A stretch of DNA of 64,000 nucleotides from Cololabis saira (GCF_033807715.1 NC_084597.1:12979670-13043669); one strand, 5' to 3'. Shown: positions 35,701-57,872, numbered from the stretch's first letter. Numbers and translations are program-made. The notes: generated by a model from the letters alone, not told the origin.

Positions 35701-37363
35701 AAGAAGGAGATCTGTAAAATTAAACAAAAAAAAATACGCAAAACACATGAGCACTCACCTGACGGACATTTAACCCTTTAATAGGTGATGCTCTTTCTGA
35801 AATCAAAGACTCACCGTGTGAAGTTCCCGTTTAAACACTATGAGTGTCACAAAACCCACAAGGACGGCTACCGGCAGGAGACTTAAGTAGGCCAGAACTT
35901 GTCCTGTCAGATCACCTGTAAAAACACCGTGACACAGTTGAAGATATTGAGACATTTGAAAACTTGTGAAGTCACTCAGACTGCAGGTGAATCCAAAAGG
36001 TTCACACCTTTTCAGCCTGCAACCCCACATAAAAGTCAATAGAGATTACTCTCAATCAAACCTAAAAACTACATTATGATATTTTATTAATTCAGGAAAA
36101 TTGGAGCAATACTGTTTTAGGGCTGTTCGATTAATCGATTTTAAATCGTAATCGCGATTATGTAATTAGAACGATGTTAAAACGTGAAACTCGTAAAATC
36201 GATTTTTCACTTTTTTTTTTTTTACCTTTCCTGCACACATATTAATGATTGATACCATATTAATGATTGATGGAAATACCTCTCAATACCTGTGACAAGT
36301 GCCCCATCGGAGAGGCTCTTTAGTGTAGGAGGGGGCGTTGTAACATGCCACCGGGCATCCCTCAAGCCAGATGCGGTAGACCGGCTCGTGTTCCTTGCAA
36401 AAAACTTGCAAATGTGATGACTGACATTACACACCTCTACCTCCTTCATGGGTTGCATTATTATTTAGCATGCAAAGACCCAGTTTTGTTTAATTAGAAA
36501 ATGTCTTGTTTTATTTAATTGGAAATATAACTTACTGTATGTTTGCAAGTGCTGATTTGCTGATTTTTTTTTTAAGAGATAAAACTTTATATTTTATTAT
36601 ATTTTTTTAAACTTTTTTTCAACTTATTTTACAGAGTTTTGCACTTTATTAATTCATTTTTGGTTTAATAAGAGCAAAGTTTGCACTTAAAGCCCAATGG
36701 GGCAAATGTTCAATAAAAAAACAGTATATTTGAAATCATTTCTTTGCCTTTTGTCAATTCACAAAATAATCGTAATCGTAATCGAAAATCGGATTTTGAG
36801 AGAAAAAAATCGAGATTTTATTTTTGGGCAAAATCGAACAGCCCTATACTGTTTATATTAGTGAGAGAGGCCATGAAGCTATACAGTTCATTAGCAACAG
36901 AGCTGGATACCATGCTATAAGGAAGAAGAGCAAGATCTCCTTGCGCTGTAAATTGTACCATAATTAACAACGTATACACTTTGATCAATAATCTCCACAA
37001 CTCGTATTTGTTGGTTCCCGGGAGAATAAAAACACAATAACAAAGCTCTTATCAACACAGCTAACTAGCTCGCTAGCCTTCATTGTGAACATTGATACAA
37101 ACTGCGCATGCGGTAGTGTCTCACAATTTAGCAACCCTCTCCGTGCTGTGAATATGTCAGCAGCTCAATATTTTGCAGGCGGTGGCGGTCGTGTCCATTC
37201 AGTAGCAGCGAAACATACCCACCGGCTTGAAAATGACAAGGCTTAACAAAACTACAGCTGATTAAGGATAATGATAAGCTTACGCACCTTCAGGGAACTC
37301 TACGTGTGTCACTGATATGGACCGCCATCGAGGTGGTGCCGAGCACTGCTCTTCCAACGCCAT
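18273..37363 (-). CDS. dolpp1: dolpp1, dolichyldiphosphatase 1 (8 coding exons, 238 aa)
   Basis: An ER multi-pass phosphatase of the PAP2 superfamily. It hydrolyses dolichyl diphosphate, released on the lumenal side by oligosaccharyltransferase, to dolichyl phosphate, so the carrier can be re-used for N-glycosylation. The exons join in phase to 717 bases, 238 residues, the usual family length. PAP2 motif 1 is K77-x6-R84-P85 (KNIFREPRP). Motif 2 is P100-S-N-H103-S-Q. Motif 3 is S153-R154-x5-H160. H103 and H160 are the expected acid and nucleophile. Hydrophobic segments lie at about 32-53, 106-119, 138-152 and 166-190. The start is the ATG at 37363, which gives [11 protein letters not shown], close to the known N-terminus. 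The C-terminus is [11 protein letters not shown]. The gene lies head to tail behind miga2. Intron 3 carries a large DIRS retrotransposon. All introns are GT-AG, and no coding lesion is seen. Confidence 0.96.
18435..19265. mobile_element. Old hAT-like repeat (outer), in dolpp1 intron 7
   Basis: It begins CAGGGGTGGGCAATCC and ends with GGATTGCCCACTCCTG-like sequence in inverted orientation (CGATTGCCCACTCCTG). The inner text (CTTAAGGGCCGGTATCCTGC) belongs to a very widespread vertebrate hAT-derived repeat. The flanking 8 bases GACTAGAG / CTTTAGAG are only partly alike, consistent with age. Confidence 0.7.
18455..19053. mobile_element. Nested hAT MITE
   Basis: The termini are TAGGGCTTGGCGATATGG and the inverted GATATATCGCCCAGCCCTA. 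The 8-bp duplication ATCCTGGT lies at both ends (18447-18454, 19054-19061). The interior is rich in TATCGATA words. It inserted into the older outer repeat 18435-19265, which it splits. Confidence 0.9.
19682..20379. mobile_element. DNA transposon carrying a nested palindromic element (copy A)
   Basis: The ends are inverted-like: AGGCCACGTTTACACAT at the left and GTAAACGGGGCCT at the right. Copy B at 57938-58600 is in the opposite orientation and shares both ends and interior words (ACGGAACGAGAGTCTTT, AACAAATGACACGTGT). Both copies hold the GC-rich palindrome between these same words. The target duplication is unclear. Confidence 0.7.
19894..20013. repeat. GC-rich palindromic element, copy P1
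   Basis: Near-palindrome from AAGCCTGAATAATATGGTTC to CGGAACCATAAATCAGCCTT with the core word CCTACGCCGTAGGCTC. It is nested in the transposon at 19682-20379. Confidence 0.75.
20675..21151 (-). mobile_element. TA-flanked MITE (copy 1)
   Basis: The left terminus is CCGTATTTTCTGGACTATAA. The right terminus is the inverted form with small changes (GGCTTATAGTCCATAAAATA). TA lies at both edges. It is the same family as 62351-62728, in inverse orientation. The interior holds a TCTATCTGCTAAAGAAGAAG-type segment in both copies. Confidence 0.75.
21354..21443 (-). CDS. dolpp1: dolpp1 exon 7
   Basis: Residues 197-226 plus two bases ([16 protein letters not shown]...). Acceptor CTTAATAG, donor GTAGGC. 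Confidence 0.96.
21586..21714 (-). CDS. dolpp1: dolpp1 exon 6
   Basis: Residues 154-196 plus two bases. It carries motif 3 ([11 protein letters not shown]) and a membrane segment, then [15 protein letters not shown]. Donor GTAAGT. Confidence 0.97.
21780..23000. other. dolpp1 intron 5, unremarkable
   Basis: AT-rich intron sequence. A patch about 21830-22060 resembles one near 10680-10850 (both have TATTTCATA..ATCAG..TTAAA). No exon is seen. Confidence 0.35.
23010..23965 (+). mobile_element. Harbinger-like transposon remnant with GC-rich arms
   Basis: Two GC-rich arms (about 23010-23290 and 23640-23960) contain matching words in opposite orientation: ATTGTGTATGTGCTG with TTGCGCAGCAAACC-type words, and TTTTTTTCGGTC with GACCGAAAAAA. 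The outer ends TTTCACATAGAACGCGG and GCGCCCTCTATATGAAAA are imperfect inverses. Between the arms lies a short MADF-like coding exon. Exact ends and target duplication are not resolved. Confidence 0.5.
23367..23496 (+). pseudogene. MADF-like domain exon fragment of a transposon protein
   Basis: From ATG 23367 the frame reads [20 protein letters not shown] then a segment ending [13 protein letters not shown], with a possible donor GTGTGT at 23497. The pattern (ILAV, LWD, Y-x-D, K-W-x-E-I) is that of a MADF / Myb-SANT-like DNA-binding domain, which PIF/Harbinger elements encode next to their transposase. The rest of the protein is absent. Expression is unlikely. Confidence 0.5.
23981..24321 (-). 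mobile_element. TTAA-flanked DNA transposon (copy 2)
   Basis: Starts AAGGAGCTTGAGGC and ends GCCTCAAGCTCCT with TTAA outside both ends (23977-23980, 24322-24325). It is an inverted, shorter relative of 9253-10096: the two share GGTTTGGAACGCTTCATCTG and GCAGCACATTTTGCAGCACA in opposite orientation. It lies immediately upstream, on the minus strand, of the exon 5 to exon 6 region of dolpp1, and abuts the GC-rich element. Confidence 0.8.
24592..24690 (-). CDS. dolpp1: dolpp1 exon 5
   Basis: Residues 121-153 plus two bases ([16 protein letters not shown]...). Acceptor TTTCTTTCAG, donor GTAAGA. The codon for R154 is split over the next intron. Confidence 0.96.
25234..26078 (-). other. Two unassigned coding-like open stretches in dolpp1 intron 4
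   Basis: Stretch one follows a strong pyrimidine tract and acceptor (TTTTAACAAAACACAG) at 26079 and reads about 92 codons to a TGA at 25800. It contains N-linked sites NLT, NHT and NGT, a basic RNRKKRD motif and four C-terminal cysteines. Stretch two follows TTTTTGCTGCAG at about 25695 and stays open for some 150 codons (to 25237). I do not recognise either. They are on the same strand as dolpp1 but do not fit its protein. They could be chance frames, an old element or exons of a nested gene. Confidence 0.25.
26369..26468 (-). CDS. dolpp1: dolpp1 exon 4
   Basis: Residues 88-120 plus two bases. It carries motif 2 (MPSNHSQ) and the hydrophobic stretch [15 protein letters not shown]. Acceptor TTCTGCAG, donor GTGAGT. 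Confidence 0.96.
26572..26692. repeat. Imperfect inverted repeat
   Basis: The outer arms GTTCTTGACATTTCACCTT and AAGGTGAAATGTCTTCAAGA, and the inner arms GTCAGTTCAAAAGAAC and TTTTTTTGAACTGAC, pair with small bulges. GGTGAAATGTCTTCAAG is a word I know from dispersed fish repeats, so this is probably a small MITE relic. Confidence 0.5.
27372..27850 (-). mobile_element. L2-like LINE 3' end
   Basis: On the minus strand it carries GTAGAGGCTCTGGACTG and AAACTTAAAACCCACCTGTTT, then a 3' tail ending GTGCTATATAAGT-like with TTACTTAC repeats. The same text occurs on the plus strand at 62210-62906, so these are two copies of one LINE. 5'-truncated. It abuts the DIRS element. Confidence 0.7.
27879..27919. 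repeat. DIRS terminal inverted repeat (3' side)
   Basis: Starts GTTCTCTTTCATAGCATTCG and continues to CTCACATTGGGA. It matches the complement of 35485-35526 with about three differences. Confidence 0.9.
27990..28561. mobile_element. MITE inserted in the DIRS 3' region
   Basis: The termini are ATGGCCCTTTTCACTAGT and the inverse ACTAGTGCAAAAGGGCCAT, with TA on both sides. The interior is GC-rich, with GAGCCGAGTCGGGCCGAG opposed to CTCAGCTCGG-type words. There are no coding frames. The family is a common fish non-autonomous DNA element, superfamily not assigned. Confidence 0.8.
28590..29563 (-). pseudogene. DIRS tyrosine recombinase, C-terminal three quarters, frameshifted
   Basis: On the minus strand, frame one (29457-29020) carries the arm-binding and core start, including [15 protein letters not shown] with the first catalytic Arg. 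Frame two (29004 on) carries [17 protein letters not shown]. Frame three carries AHSTRG (the H-x-x-R pair) and FARFYRLDV with the nucleophile Tyr. At least two frame changes (near 29020 and 28780) break it. The N-terminus lies beyond the hAT insertion at 29572-30658, on the 30660-30750 side. The function in a live element would be integration of the circular DNA copy. Confidence 0.85.
29572..30658. mobile_element. hAT element inside the DIRS recombinase
   Basis: The ends are CAGTGTTTCCGCTAG and the inverse CGGAAACCCTG. The exact 8-bp duplication GTCTCAAT lies outside both (29564-29571, 30659-30666). Sub-terminal CCGGACAA / TTGTCCGG words recur in both arms. The interior has a (TA)n run (about 29745-29780), a ~150-bp internal duplication (about 29840-30000 and 30385-30535) and a copy of the GC-rich palindrome. 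No transposase frame was recognised. It interrupts the recombinase ORF exactly, so it is younger than the DIRS copy. Confidence 0.92.
30311..30440. repeat. GC-rich palindromic element, copy P2
   Basis: From AAGCCGGAATTATGGTTCTG to CGGAACCATAAATCAACG, with CCTACGCCGTAGG at the centre of both arms. Nested in the hAT element at 29572-30658. A partial second copy lies at about 29845-29920. Confidence 0.7.
30707..32056 (-). CDS. DIRS-type reverse transcriptase / RNase H
   Basis: A 449-codon open frame. The reverse transcriptase core has [13 protein letters not shown] (about 151-163), the catalytic YIDDWL (217-222), [12 protein letters not shown] (185-197) and the [10 protein letters not shown] thumb region (245-254). 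RNase H follows, with HINYLELL (347-354), [17 protein letters not shown] (374-390) and [15 protein letters not shown] (417-431), giving the Glu and Asp residues expected in this fold. There is no protease or integrase. It would copy the DIRS RNA. The frame is intact although the neighbouring gag and recombinase frames are broken, and it is probably no longer expressed as a functional unit. Confidence 0.92.
   Translation of the reverse strand: MRSFERAALHPGATRGSPYPLCDIRHQSGVIENSGVVSLHMLNRGYRLQFAMTPPQFRGIIQSQALGEEARFLQEEIYSLLEKKAIRIIPSEHNRSGFYSRYFLVTKKGGRGMRAILDLRDLNTHLRKYKFRMLTHASLLRFLRPGDWFTSIDLKDANFHIPIYPPHRKYLRFAFQGTCYEYLVLPFGLSLSPRVFVKCTEAAVGPLRRWGIRVATYIDDWLIAASSRQEAVDHTRLLTEHLVNLGFRINLEKCFPPLPVHLLYRPVHRRGRVRMTREGVQALRDCLTLFHRGKFVSLRLCQRLLGLMASALVVIPMGRLHMKGMQRWAASHRLDPRRHGSHRRSSHINYLELLVVHLSLKHFLPFLRGHHVLVRTDNTTVVAYINRQGGLRSLQLHTLAHRLIVWCSRQFLSLKATHVGGSLNRGADLLSSGEYFIPIRRGWPCGPGP
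32098..32117. repeat. G homopolymer (20 bases)
   Basis: A run of 20 G between the gag-like and reverse transcriptase regions of the DIRS element. Confidence 0.95.
32224..34007 (-). pseudogene. DIRS gag-like ORF, broken and interrupted
   Basis: The minus-strand frame from 34007 begins [20 protein letters not shown] and has a Cys/His cluster (C-A-M-C, H-A-L-A-A, C-I-H-C) of the kind found at the N-terminus of DIRS gag proteins. It changes frame near 33580 and again near 33400, then continues as [15 protein letters not shown] and [20 protein letters not shown]. It is interrupted by the 32511-32881 insertion and resumes with [20 protein letters not shown] down to 32224. The product would coat the RNA. 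Several lesions make it dead. Confidence 0.75.
32511..32881 (+). mobile_element. Short interspersed element inside the DIRS gag
   Basis: It starts near ATTCAATTCAATTTATATAG and runs through AGGAGGGAAGAAACCTTGAG and CAGGTGGAAGCAGCAACGGG. The same words occur in the same order at 53711-54190. GGTTAGGTG occurs directly on both sides (32502-32510, 32873-32881) and is a likely 9-bp target duplication. It belongs to a common fish repeat with a TTCAA head. SINE or non-autonomous status is not settled. Confidence 0.7.
34108..35050. mobile_element. DNA transposon in the 5' region of the DIRS element
   Basis: The ends are AAGACTACGTTCACACTGCA and the inverse CTGCAGTGTAAACGTAGCCTT. Sub-terminal words CGATTTTTTCCCATATCCGA and ATCAGATTCCATGTGACTTG occupy opposite arms. 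The flanking duplication is 2-3 bases (TA or TTA) and ambiguous, compatible with a Harbinger-type element. No transposase is visible. The centre is GC-rich. Confidence 0.7.
35485..35526. repeat. DIRS terminal inverted repeat (5' side)
   Basis: TTCCCAATGTGAGACACAAA through GCTATGAAAGAGAAC, the complement of the repeat at 27879-27919. It marks the 5' end of the minus-strand element, about 100 bases from dolpp1 exon 3. Confidence 0.9.
35627..35711 (-). CDS. dolpp1: dolpp1 exon 3
   Basis: Residues 60-87 plus one base. It carries phosphatase motif 1 (K-x6-RP). The donor GTGAGT lies only about 100 bases from the end of the DIRS insertion. Confidence 0.96.
35815..35915 (-). CDS. dolpp1: dolpp1 exon 2
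   Basis: Residues 26-59, acceptor TTTTTACAG, donor GTGAGT, ends in phase 0. It encodes the first transmembrane helix ([15 protein letters not shown]) and FKRELHT. Confidence 0.96.
36118..36846 (+). mobile_element. hAT element in dolpp1 intron 1
   Basis: The termini are TAGGGCTGTTCGATTAATCG and the inverse CGAACAGCCCTA. The exact 8-bp duplication TACTGTTT flanks both sides (36110-36117, 36847-36854). The interior keeps a fragment of transposase (36271-36417), so this is a deletion derivative of an autonomous hAT. Confidence 0.93.
36271..36417 (+). pseudogene. hAT transposase C-terminal dimerisation domain fragment
   Basis: The plus-strand frame reads [20 protein letters not shown], then [10 protein letters not shown] and [13 protein letters not shown] before a stop. 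The S-x-P-S-E-R-L-F-S word and the following L-x-P-x-x-V-x-x-L-x-F-L-x-x-N-L pattern define the hAT C-terminal dimerisation domain. A TGA immediately upstream and the loss of the catalytic core make it non-functional. Confidence 0.85.
37288..37363 (-). CDS. dolpp1: dolpp1 exon 1
   Basis: Start codon plus residues 1-25. It ends GAAG before donor GTGCGT, phase 1. It encodes the cytosolic N-terminus with THVEFPE, a conserved DOLPP1 word. Confidence 0.95.
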
Positions 37364-37510
37364 CTTTCCCGGACACAACCGGGGCAGCTCTGGAGGAACG
37401 CCCCCTGACAAGCGCTCAGCCAATCAAGAGCCGAGTTTTGTGTTCAAACCGCCCCGGCACCGGAGGAGCTGACCAATCACAGCCGTTCTCTGCGGAGCGC
37501 ATCATTTCCC
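37364..37510 (-). promoter_or_regulatory. dolpp1: dolpp1 TATA-less promoter region
   Basis: Upstream of the ATG, the minus strand has two inverted CCAAT boxes (ATTGG, plus-strand CCAAT at 37420-37424 and 37473-37477), 53 bases apart, and a GGGGCGG GC-box between them (about 37447-37456). There is no TATA box. The paired ATTGG arrangement is typical of NF-Y-driven housekeeping promoters. The transcription start is not defined. Confidence 0.55.
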
Positions 37511-37893
37511 CATAGAGAAGAATTATTGAATGGAGATAAACACGCAAGTCAGACAGTCCGCATCAAAAATCCAATTCCCTCATCTAAGGAATAAAATAAA
37601 ATAGTAAAAAAAAATTAAAAAAATCTGTCCACACTAAACTATTACATTCACCCATTCATGGAAATAAAATGAAATAATAATAATAATAAATATAAGTAAA
37701 TAAGTCTATATTAAAGCAAATTAACTTCACCAATTCATAGAAATAAAACAAAAAAATATAAAATACAATATATTTGCTCTCTGTTTGTTTGTTTGTTCGT
37801 CTGTTCGTCTGTTTGTCTGTTTGTTTGTTTGTTTGTTTGTATCCAAATAAACATGAAGTTAATGCTAATATTGCATTAGAGTAGTAGTAGTAG
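37511..37893. other. Low-complexity spacer
   Basis: AT-rich sequence with two AAATAAAA-type blocks that repeat the phrase ATTCACCNATTCATGGAAAT, a (GTTT)n/(GTCT)n run at about 37785-37840 and a short (GTA)n. Confidence 0.6.
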
Positions 37894-38641
37894 CAGGGGC
37901 GTCAATTCAGTATGGCAAGGTATGGCAGCCGCCACACCTTGGCTGCAAGGGAAAATGTAAATGTTTGTTTTTTAAACACATTTATGGAATTACTCTGTGT
38001 CTATTTGTATTGATTATTCTATTACTTAATACATATAGAATAACTACAAATGCAAATCAGAACAACATGATCGATTTCACTAGTTATTTTACACTGCAAA
38101 AACTGAAAATCTTAACAAGAATATTTATCTTATCTCTAGTTAAAATGTCTAATTTTTAGTTAAAAAAAATCTCATTACATTTAAGACAAGACTCAAAAAC
38201 AACCATTTTCACCTGTTTCAAGTAGATTTTCACTTACAATAAAAGTGGAAAAATCTGCCAGTGGAACAATATTTTTTTGCTTGTAAAGAGAAGATAAATC
38301 TTGTCCCACTAGCAGATTTTTCTACTTATTTCAAGTGAAAATTTACTTGAAACAGGTGAACATGGTAAAATAACAAGTTATTTTTCTGGTGATGAATCTT
38401 GTTTTAAGTGTACTAAAAATTAGACGTTTTAACTAGAAATAAGACAAATATTCCTTTTTTTTTTTTAGTTTTTGCAGTGAGCGAGACTGCATTTGAAAAA
38501 GTTCCAATTTTCTTGACCACACAGATAAGCTACATAGACTTCTGTGATGAGTATTTGCTGGATGTGTTGATTGATACTCTAGTTAAGTTCTGTGACTCGT
38601 AACCTTGCCATACCTTAGCTTCAACTGAATTGACGCCACTG
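37894..38641. mobile_element. hAT-like element (outer)
   Basis: The ends are CAGGGGCGTCAATTCAG and the inverse CTGAATTGACGCCACTG, with GGCAAGGTATGG / CCTTGCCATACC just inside. AGTAGTAG lies on both sides and would be the 8-bp duplication, but a (GTA)n microsatellite makes this uncertain. Confidence 0.8.
38092..38479. mobile_element. Nested MITE with CACTGCAAAAAC ends
   Basis: The termini are CACTGCAAAAACT and the inverse AGTTTTTGCAGTG. Two internal arms (TTGTTCCACTGGCAGATTTT against AAATCTTGTCCCACTAGCAG-type words) make most of it foldable. No target duplication is seen. It is nested in the 37894-38641 element. Confidence 0.75.
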
Positions 38642-40082
38642 AGTAGTAGTAGTAGTAGTAATAAGCCAAAATTATGAGGGCATCACTGTATGATACAGTA
38701 GCTGCAGTAGCCCAAAATAATGCAAAAATGACCTGAAACAAGTCTAGATCAAATCTGAATATTATAACCTTTACAGAATCCTGCAGGACAATGTGCTGCT
38801 ATGCTGTCTCAGGGCATCTTACCTGTATCGTAAATAGTACGCTTGCATTATAGGCAGTGTCTTGTGATGTTGGGAAAATAATAAAGACTGTTTTCCAGTG
38901 ACACCAAGTTCATGTTTTATAGAGCTTGTTAAATGTTAATCTGTTTCATTTCGGGCTGCAGAACAATGTGGCAGAGTAGAGTCACTTATAAATCAGTGGA
39001 TACTAATGTTTAATTTGAAGGTTGCACTGAGAAAGACACAATAAATAATTACATTACGCAAACTTGTAGCAGTTCATATGAAACGTAACATGAATAGAAG
39101 TTTAGTAATGAGGGACTAAAAATAAAGATAACCTGCACATGCAGCTTGCAAACTCATTTTACTGATACACAATTCTATTTCTCTGTTTTAAAAGTTACTC
39201 CAGCTATAGTCATATGTGTGCAAAATAACTAAATCCACATCGCAGTGAGAGCAAAACCTAGATACGTGTGTTACATTTGGAGAACTATCTGTGCAGTGTT
39301 CTGAATGTTTCAAACACATCATACATTGAACTAAACTGTTAAGATTATCTGATGCAACAGACGCAGCGTCAGCACAAAGTGATACACCAGCCAGTTTCCG
39401 TTTGAAGTTTAATGTGAACATTTTTTGAGAAAAGAGTAATTAAACTGGGACTCAGTTCAAGGGCATGAAGTAAAAAGGCTAAAAATTAAACTTTTGGTAC
39501 AGTTTCAATGTTCAGAATAGGGATTATGACACATACTGAATATATTGTCACCTGCAACACATATCAAAAAGGTTCAGAAAATGTGGAACATCTCTGTGGA
39601 CACAATACAAGGCTAACAATCAATATTAGATGTCAATGATCTTTGGACTCTGAGCCATCAGTGTAAAGAAAAAAAATCTAACGCAATCCCAGCATGCTCA
39701 TAAAAACAGTTCTCCGTGTTGTCCACAAATGCAGGTTAAAGCTTTTTCATACAAAATAAGAAGCCATGTGCCAGCATGATCCAGAAATGCCTCTTCTCTA
39801 GACTGAGATAAAGTGGACAACTGTTCTGCGGTCAGAATAAATAATGAGTGTATGCATGATAATTAAAGTTAAATTCAAACTAATAAGCTCATAGACACAT
39901 AATTATTTCGTATATGTTCATTTTTGTATTGCTGTTAAGTTGATTAACTATTTACTCAGTGTTTTACAGAATGTTGAACACCTTTTTTTGTTTTGATCCA
40001 GTCATATTTGTTACCCAAAAGCCATTTAAAACAATCACGTGGCATGCACCAGTTTTTTTTTATTCTTATTAAATTACATTAT
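38642..40082. other. miga2-dolpp1 spacer, nothing recognised
   Basis: Apart from a short (GTA)n at the left, no repeat end, exon or RNA gene is recognised. Confidence 0.4.
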
Positions 40083-40310
40083 GATGTAAGGCTCCTCTCG
40101 ATGTGGCTCTGGCATCTGGTTGGGATGCTTCCTGGATGCCTCCCTGGTGAGGTCTCGCAGGGATGACTATATGTCTCTCCGCTGGGAACGCCTTGGGATA
40201 CCAAGATGAGCTGGCACAAGTAGCAAGGGAGAGGGAAGACTGGGCTTCCCTGCTTACACTACTGCTCCCACGTCCTGGCTCCAAATAAGCCGGATGGATG
40301 GATATTATGA
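40083..40310 (+). mobile_element. RTE/Rex3-like LINE 3' end
   Basis: The plus strand reads through a phrase I associate with fish RTE-type LINEs (GGATGCCTCCCTGGTGAGGT, CTGGGAACGCCTTGGGATAC, GGGCTTCCCTGCTTACACTA) and ends in TGGATGGATGGA repeats. 5'-truncated. The long minus-strand frame across it is a shadow. Confidence 0.7.
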
Positions 40311-40849
40311 ATGTATTATTAAAGTTTTAAAGGCTGTCAAGGCTTCAGATCCACAACTTACTCAAGGAAAACTGTGGCAGCTTCAGAAGTCCAAACAAAA
40401 TTCCAACAAATGGTTGTGGTGGGGAATTTTTTTCCCATAATGAAGGTGTACTATAGTAACAAAATTCTGAAAGGATGATGGTGATAGAAAAATAATATAG
40501 AAACTTACATAACATTTGGAAATATCCATCAAAGGTTTCTCACTTTAAGAAAAGACTTACCGGTAGCTTGACTGTAGAAAAAAAGCTGCACTTTGAGAGT
40601 TTTGGAATCCAGAGTGATGATTTATACCTTTACTTTCTCTAGCAAGACTTACAATACCCAGTAATGTTTTCACTTTACTGAAAAACATCTTACATGACAA
40701 AGCCCATTCAGATACATTTTTTCACTTTCACTCATTTTGCAGATTAAGCTATCATAATTCACTGCAGACACCACATCATTTTATGCATTTAGATGTTTGA
40801 TTCCTAGAGAGGAACATGAAATTCAACAAACTATCATTAGTTTAGAGAA

Positions 40850-40858
40850 ACACACACA

Positions 40859-40890
<32 letters not shown>

Positions 40891-40891
40891 C
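40850..40891. repeat. (ACGC)n microsatellite
   Basis: ACACACACGCACGCACGC... run of tetranucleotide repeats. Confidence 0.9.
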
Positions 40892-42980
40892 AAAAAGATA
40901 CTTATTCACTCAAAAAAATAACATTTAATATGGAGAATTTTAATTGGTTTACAGGTTGTGCCATCATTGTAGTATCAGAATTTAGAAAAAGGCATGAGTA
41001 GGACACTTATAATGTTCAATAATTACAAAAGACACACAAAAAAACAAAACTTCACACTTTGGCCATCTAAAATCCTTGACAAACAATAACATTGCTGAAT
41101 GTATGGTTACATAGAGAACATAGAGAAGAAAGCAAAACTTTTTGCTTTCTTCTATTCGGGATGTTTAAAAGATACATGGACTGAGACATCTACCGTTTTC
41201 ATGGTACTCTGAAGGACATCAGAGGGTCTACAGTAACCGTTAACATGCAGAGGCAGTTCAACTAATCAGTCAGTGATAAAGGTCAACATTTTTTTTCCCA
41301 TAACCTCTTTCATTTACATACACATCTATATTTTAGAATACGACTCAAACAAGTGGCAACGTATTTTGAAGCAGCTCATCGAGGATCAGACAACAGATGT
41401 GAAAAAAATTTCAAGTTTGACATTTCAACAAAACCTTATGATAGTAAAAACAAGCTAGTTCCTTAATATATATTTCTTGGAAAGATAATTTATCCACTGT
41501 ACAGTATTTATATATCATCGGTCCATCAATCATGTGATGCAATAATTACGAGTTGATAAATCTGAGCTCTTTAAATGTAAAAAAAACCCCGACTTGTTGG
41601 ACATTCCTGCATTTTCTTCAGTCTGTTAAAGTGCAAAATGCTTAAAAACTAAATGCCTAAAAAAAAAATACAAATCAGAGATCCAAATGCATTACTGCCT
41701 CTTTCCAAAACCATTAAAATTCAGTGAACAATTCAGTGAGATTGAATCTAACAGGTCTTCTGCAACATCAGCTTTATTTGGATCAATGCCACAATACACT
41801 TGGAGAAAAAATGCATAAACGACAATGAACAAGCTGTGTATCTGTGTGATAAACTATTTCGGGTTTAAACAAGAAAATTAACCCAAAAAAAAATGATTTC
41901 TGAGAGTTGAGAGTTGTCTTGCTGGAGAGCATTTATTTGAGTGTCTTAAGAGATTGACAACAAAAAAACACCACCCTTGACTTTGTTTAGGACCACATGG
42001 TCAAAAAATAAATAAATAACAGGGAGTTTGTGGTTTAGATTAGATGGGTACCGTTACATCATCAGCCAAGGTCCGAGTAGCGTTATCTAGTCGCTTCATC
42101 TTTAACCTTTAATCATACTGCATTTGTTGTACTTCAGACTTTTTTTGTTCACTCAAGAGAGAATTAAGGATTTGGGTTAAAGTTCTGATTTCCCATTTGT
42201 TATTGAACGCACACACCACTGGATCCCTGCCATGACAAAAAAAAAAAGACCCATCAAACTGCACCTCTAGTGGGACAAAGTGGTATTACAAGATGTGCCC
42301 AGCTGTCTCCTGTCATCAGGTATGTCAGCACCTCTTTTGTCCACACTGCAAACCTTTATGCCCCCATGTGGCCAGAAGTGGTACTGCAGCATGTAGGATT
42401 AAAGCTCTTTGTTTTAACATTTGGTATTCTGTTAATATGCACCTCATTTCACTGCTGTTTTGTTTTTTTCTGTGATGGGCTGGACAGGCATGTACTTTTG
42501 TTGTGACGGGACACTGGCTCTATCTGTCCACCTAGATAAAAACTGATCATTTTGATTTTTTTTTTTTAAAAACAACACTAAAACAATTCAAATGCAGCTT
42601 CAAGATATCCTTCCTCACGTGTCGAAAGACTGTTACGATTATCAATGTCGCCCAACAAGGCAGAGACAAGTCCTCACGTCTGTGATCATATGATTACAGT
42701 CGCATCTGGCAATGCATGAAAGCAGCAACATGGGGTGAGAAGTGGAGTCACTGGATCCACATGGTATTCTTTATTAGCAGAAGGACCTCCGACACTACAA
42801 ATGTAGTGAAATAGAACCATATTACGCTAGTTCTGTTTAATCAGTTCAGATGACTGACATTCTGGTTCTCAGTGTGTCACCGAAGCCGGAGTCGGTCCAG
42901 TCTTAACATAAGAAGATAATACGAACTAAGTTGCAGTTTCTTGTCGTTCCCGCTTGTCAGCCAAACAAGCCATAAGCACC
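40892..42980 (-). other. miga2: Probable miga2 3' UTR and downstream flank
   Basis: The sequence after the miga2 stop has several minus-strand AATAAA signals: at 42770-42775 (about 205 bases after the stop), near 41933 and near 41770. No transposon end is visible, consistent with an untranslated exon of variable length. The true end cannot be set from sequence alone. Confidence 0.4.
42770..42775 (-). terminator. miga2: Proximal candidate miga2 poly(A) signal
   Basis: AATAAA on the minus strand, about 205 bases past the stop codon. More distal signals exist. Confidence 0.35.
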
Positions 42981-57732
<14,752 letters not shown>

Positions 57733-57872
57733 CTCAATAAGGGAAAAGCCTCCTGAGAACAGTTCTCCAAAAACTCCCTCGGTTAACCTCAAATGAGAGT
57801 TCCCCTCTGGTCTCAGATCAGTTGCTGTTGATCCCTCAGCAGTCACCCACTCCTGACCTTGTATTTCTCATC
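57733..57872 (-). other. miga2: miga2 5' UTR part of exon 2
   Basis: A strong acceptor (TTTTATTTTCTTGTAG) ends at 57873, so the start-codon exon probably begins at 57872, with about 140 untranslated bases. The upstream first exon was not located. A second possible acceptor (CCCTTATTGAG) lies directly before the ATG. Confidence 0.6.
57836..57871 (-). promoter_or_regulatory. Short upstream ORF in miga2 5' UTR
   Basis: ATG two bases into the exon, 11 codons then TGA, not in frame with the main ORF. It could dampen translation if the exon boundary is as called. Confidence 0.4.
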
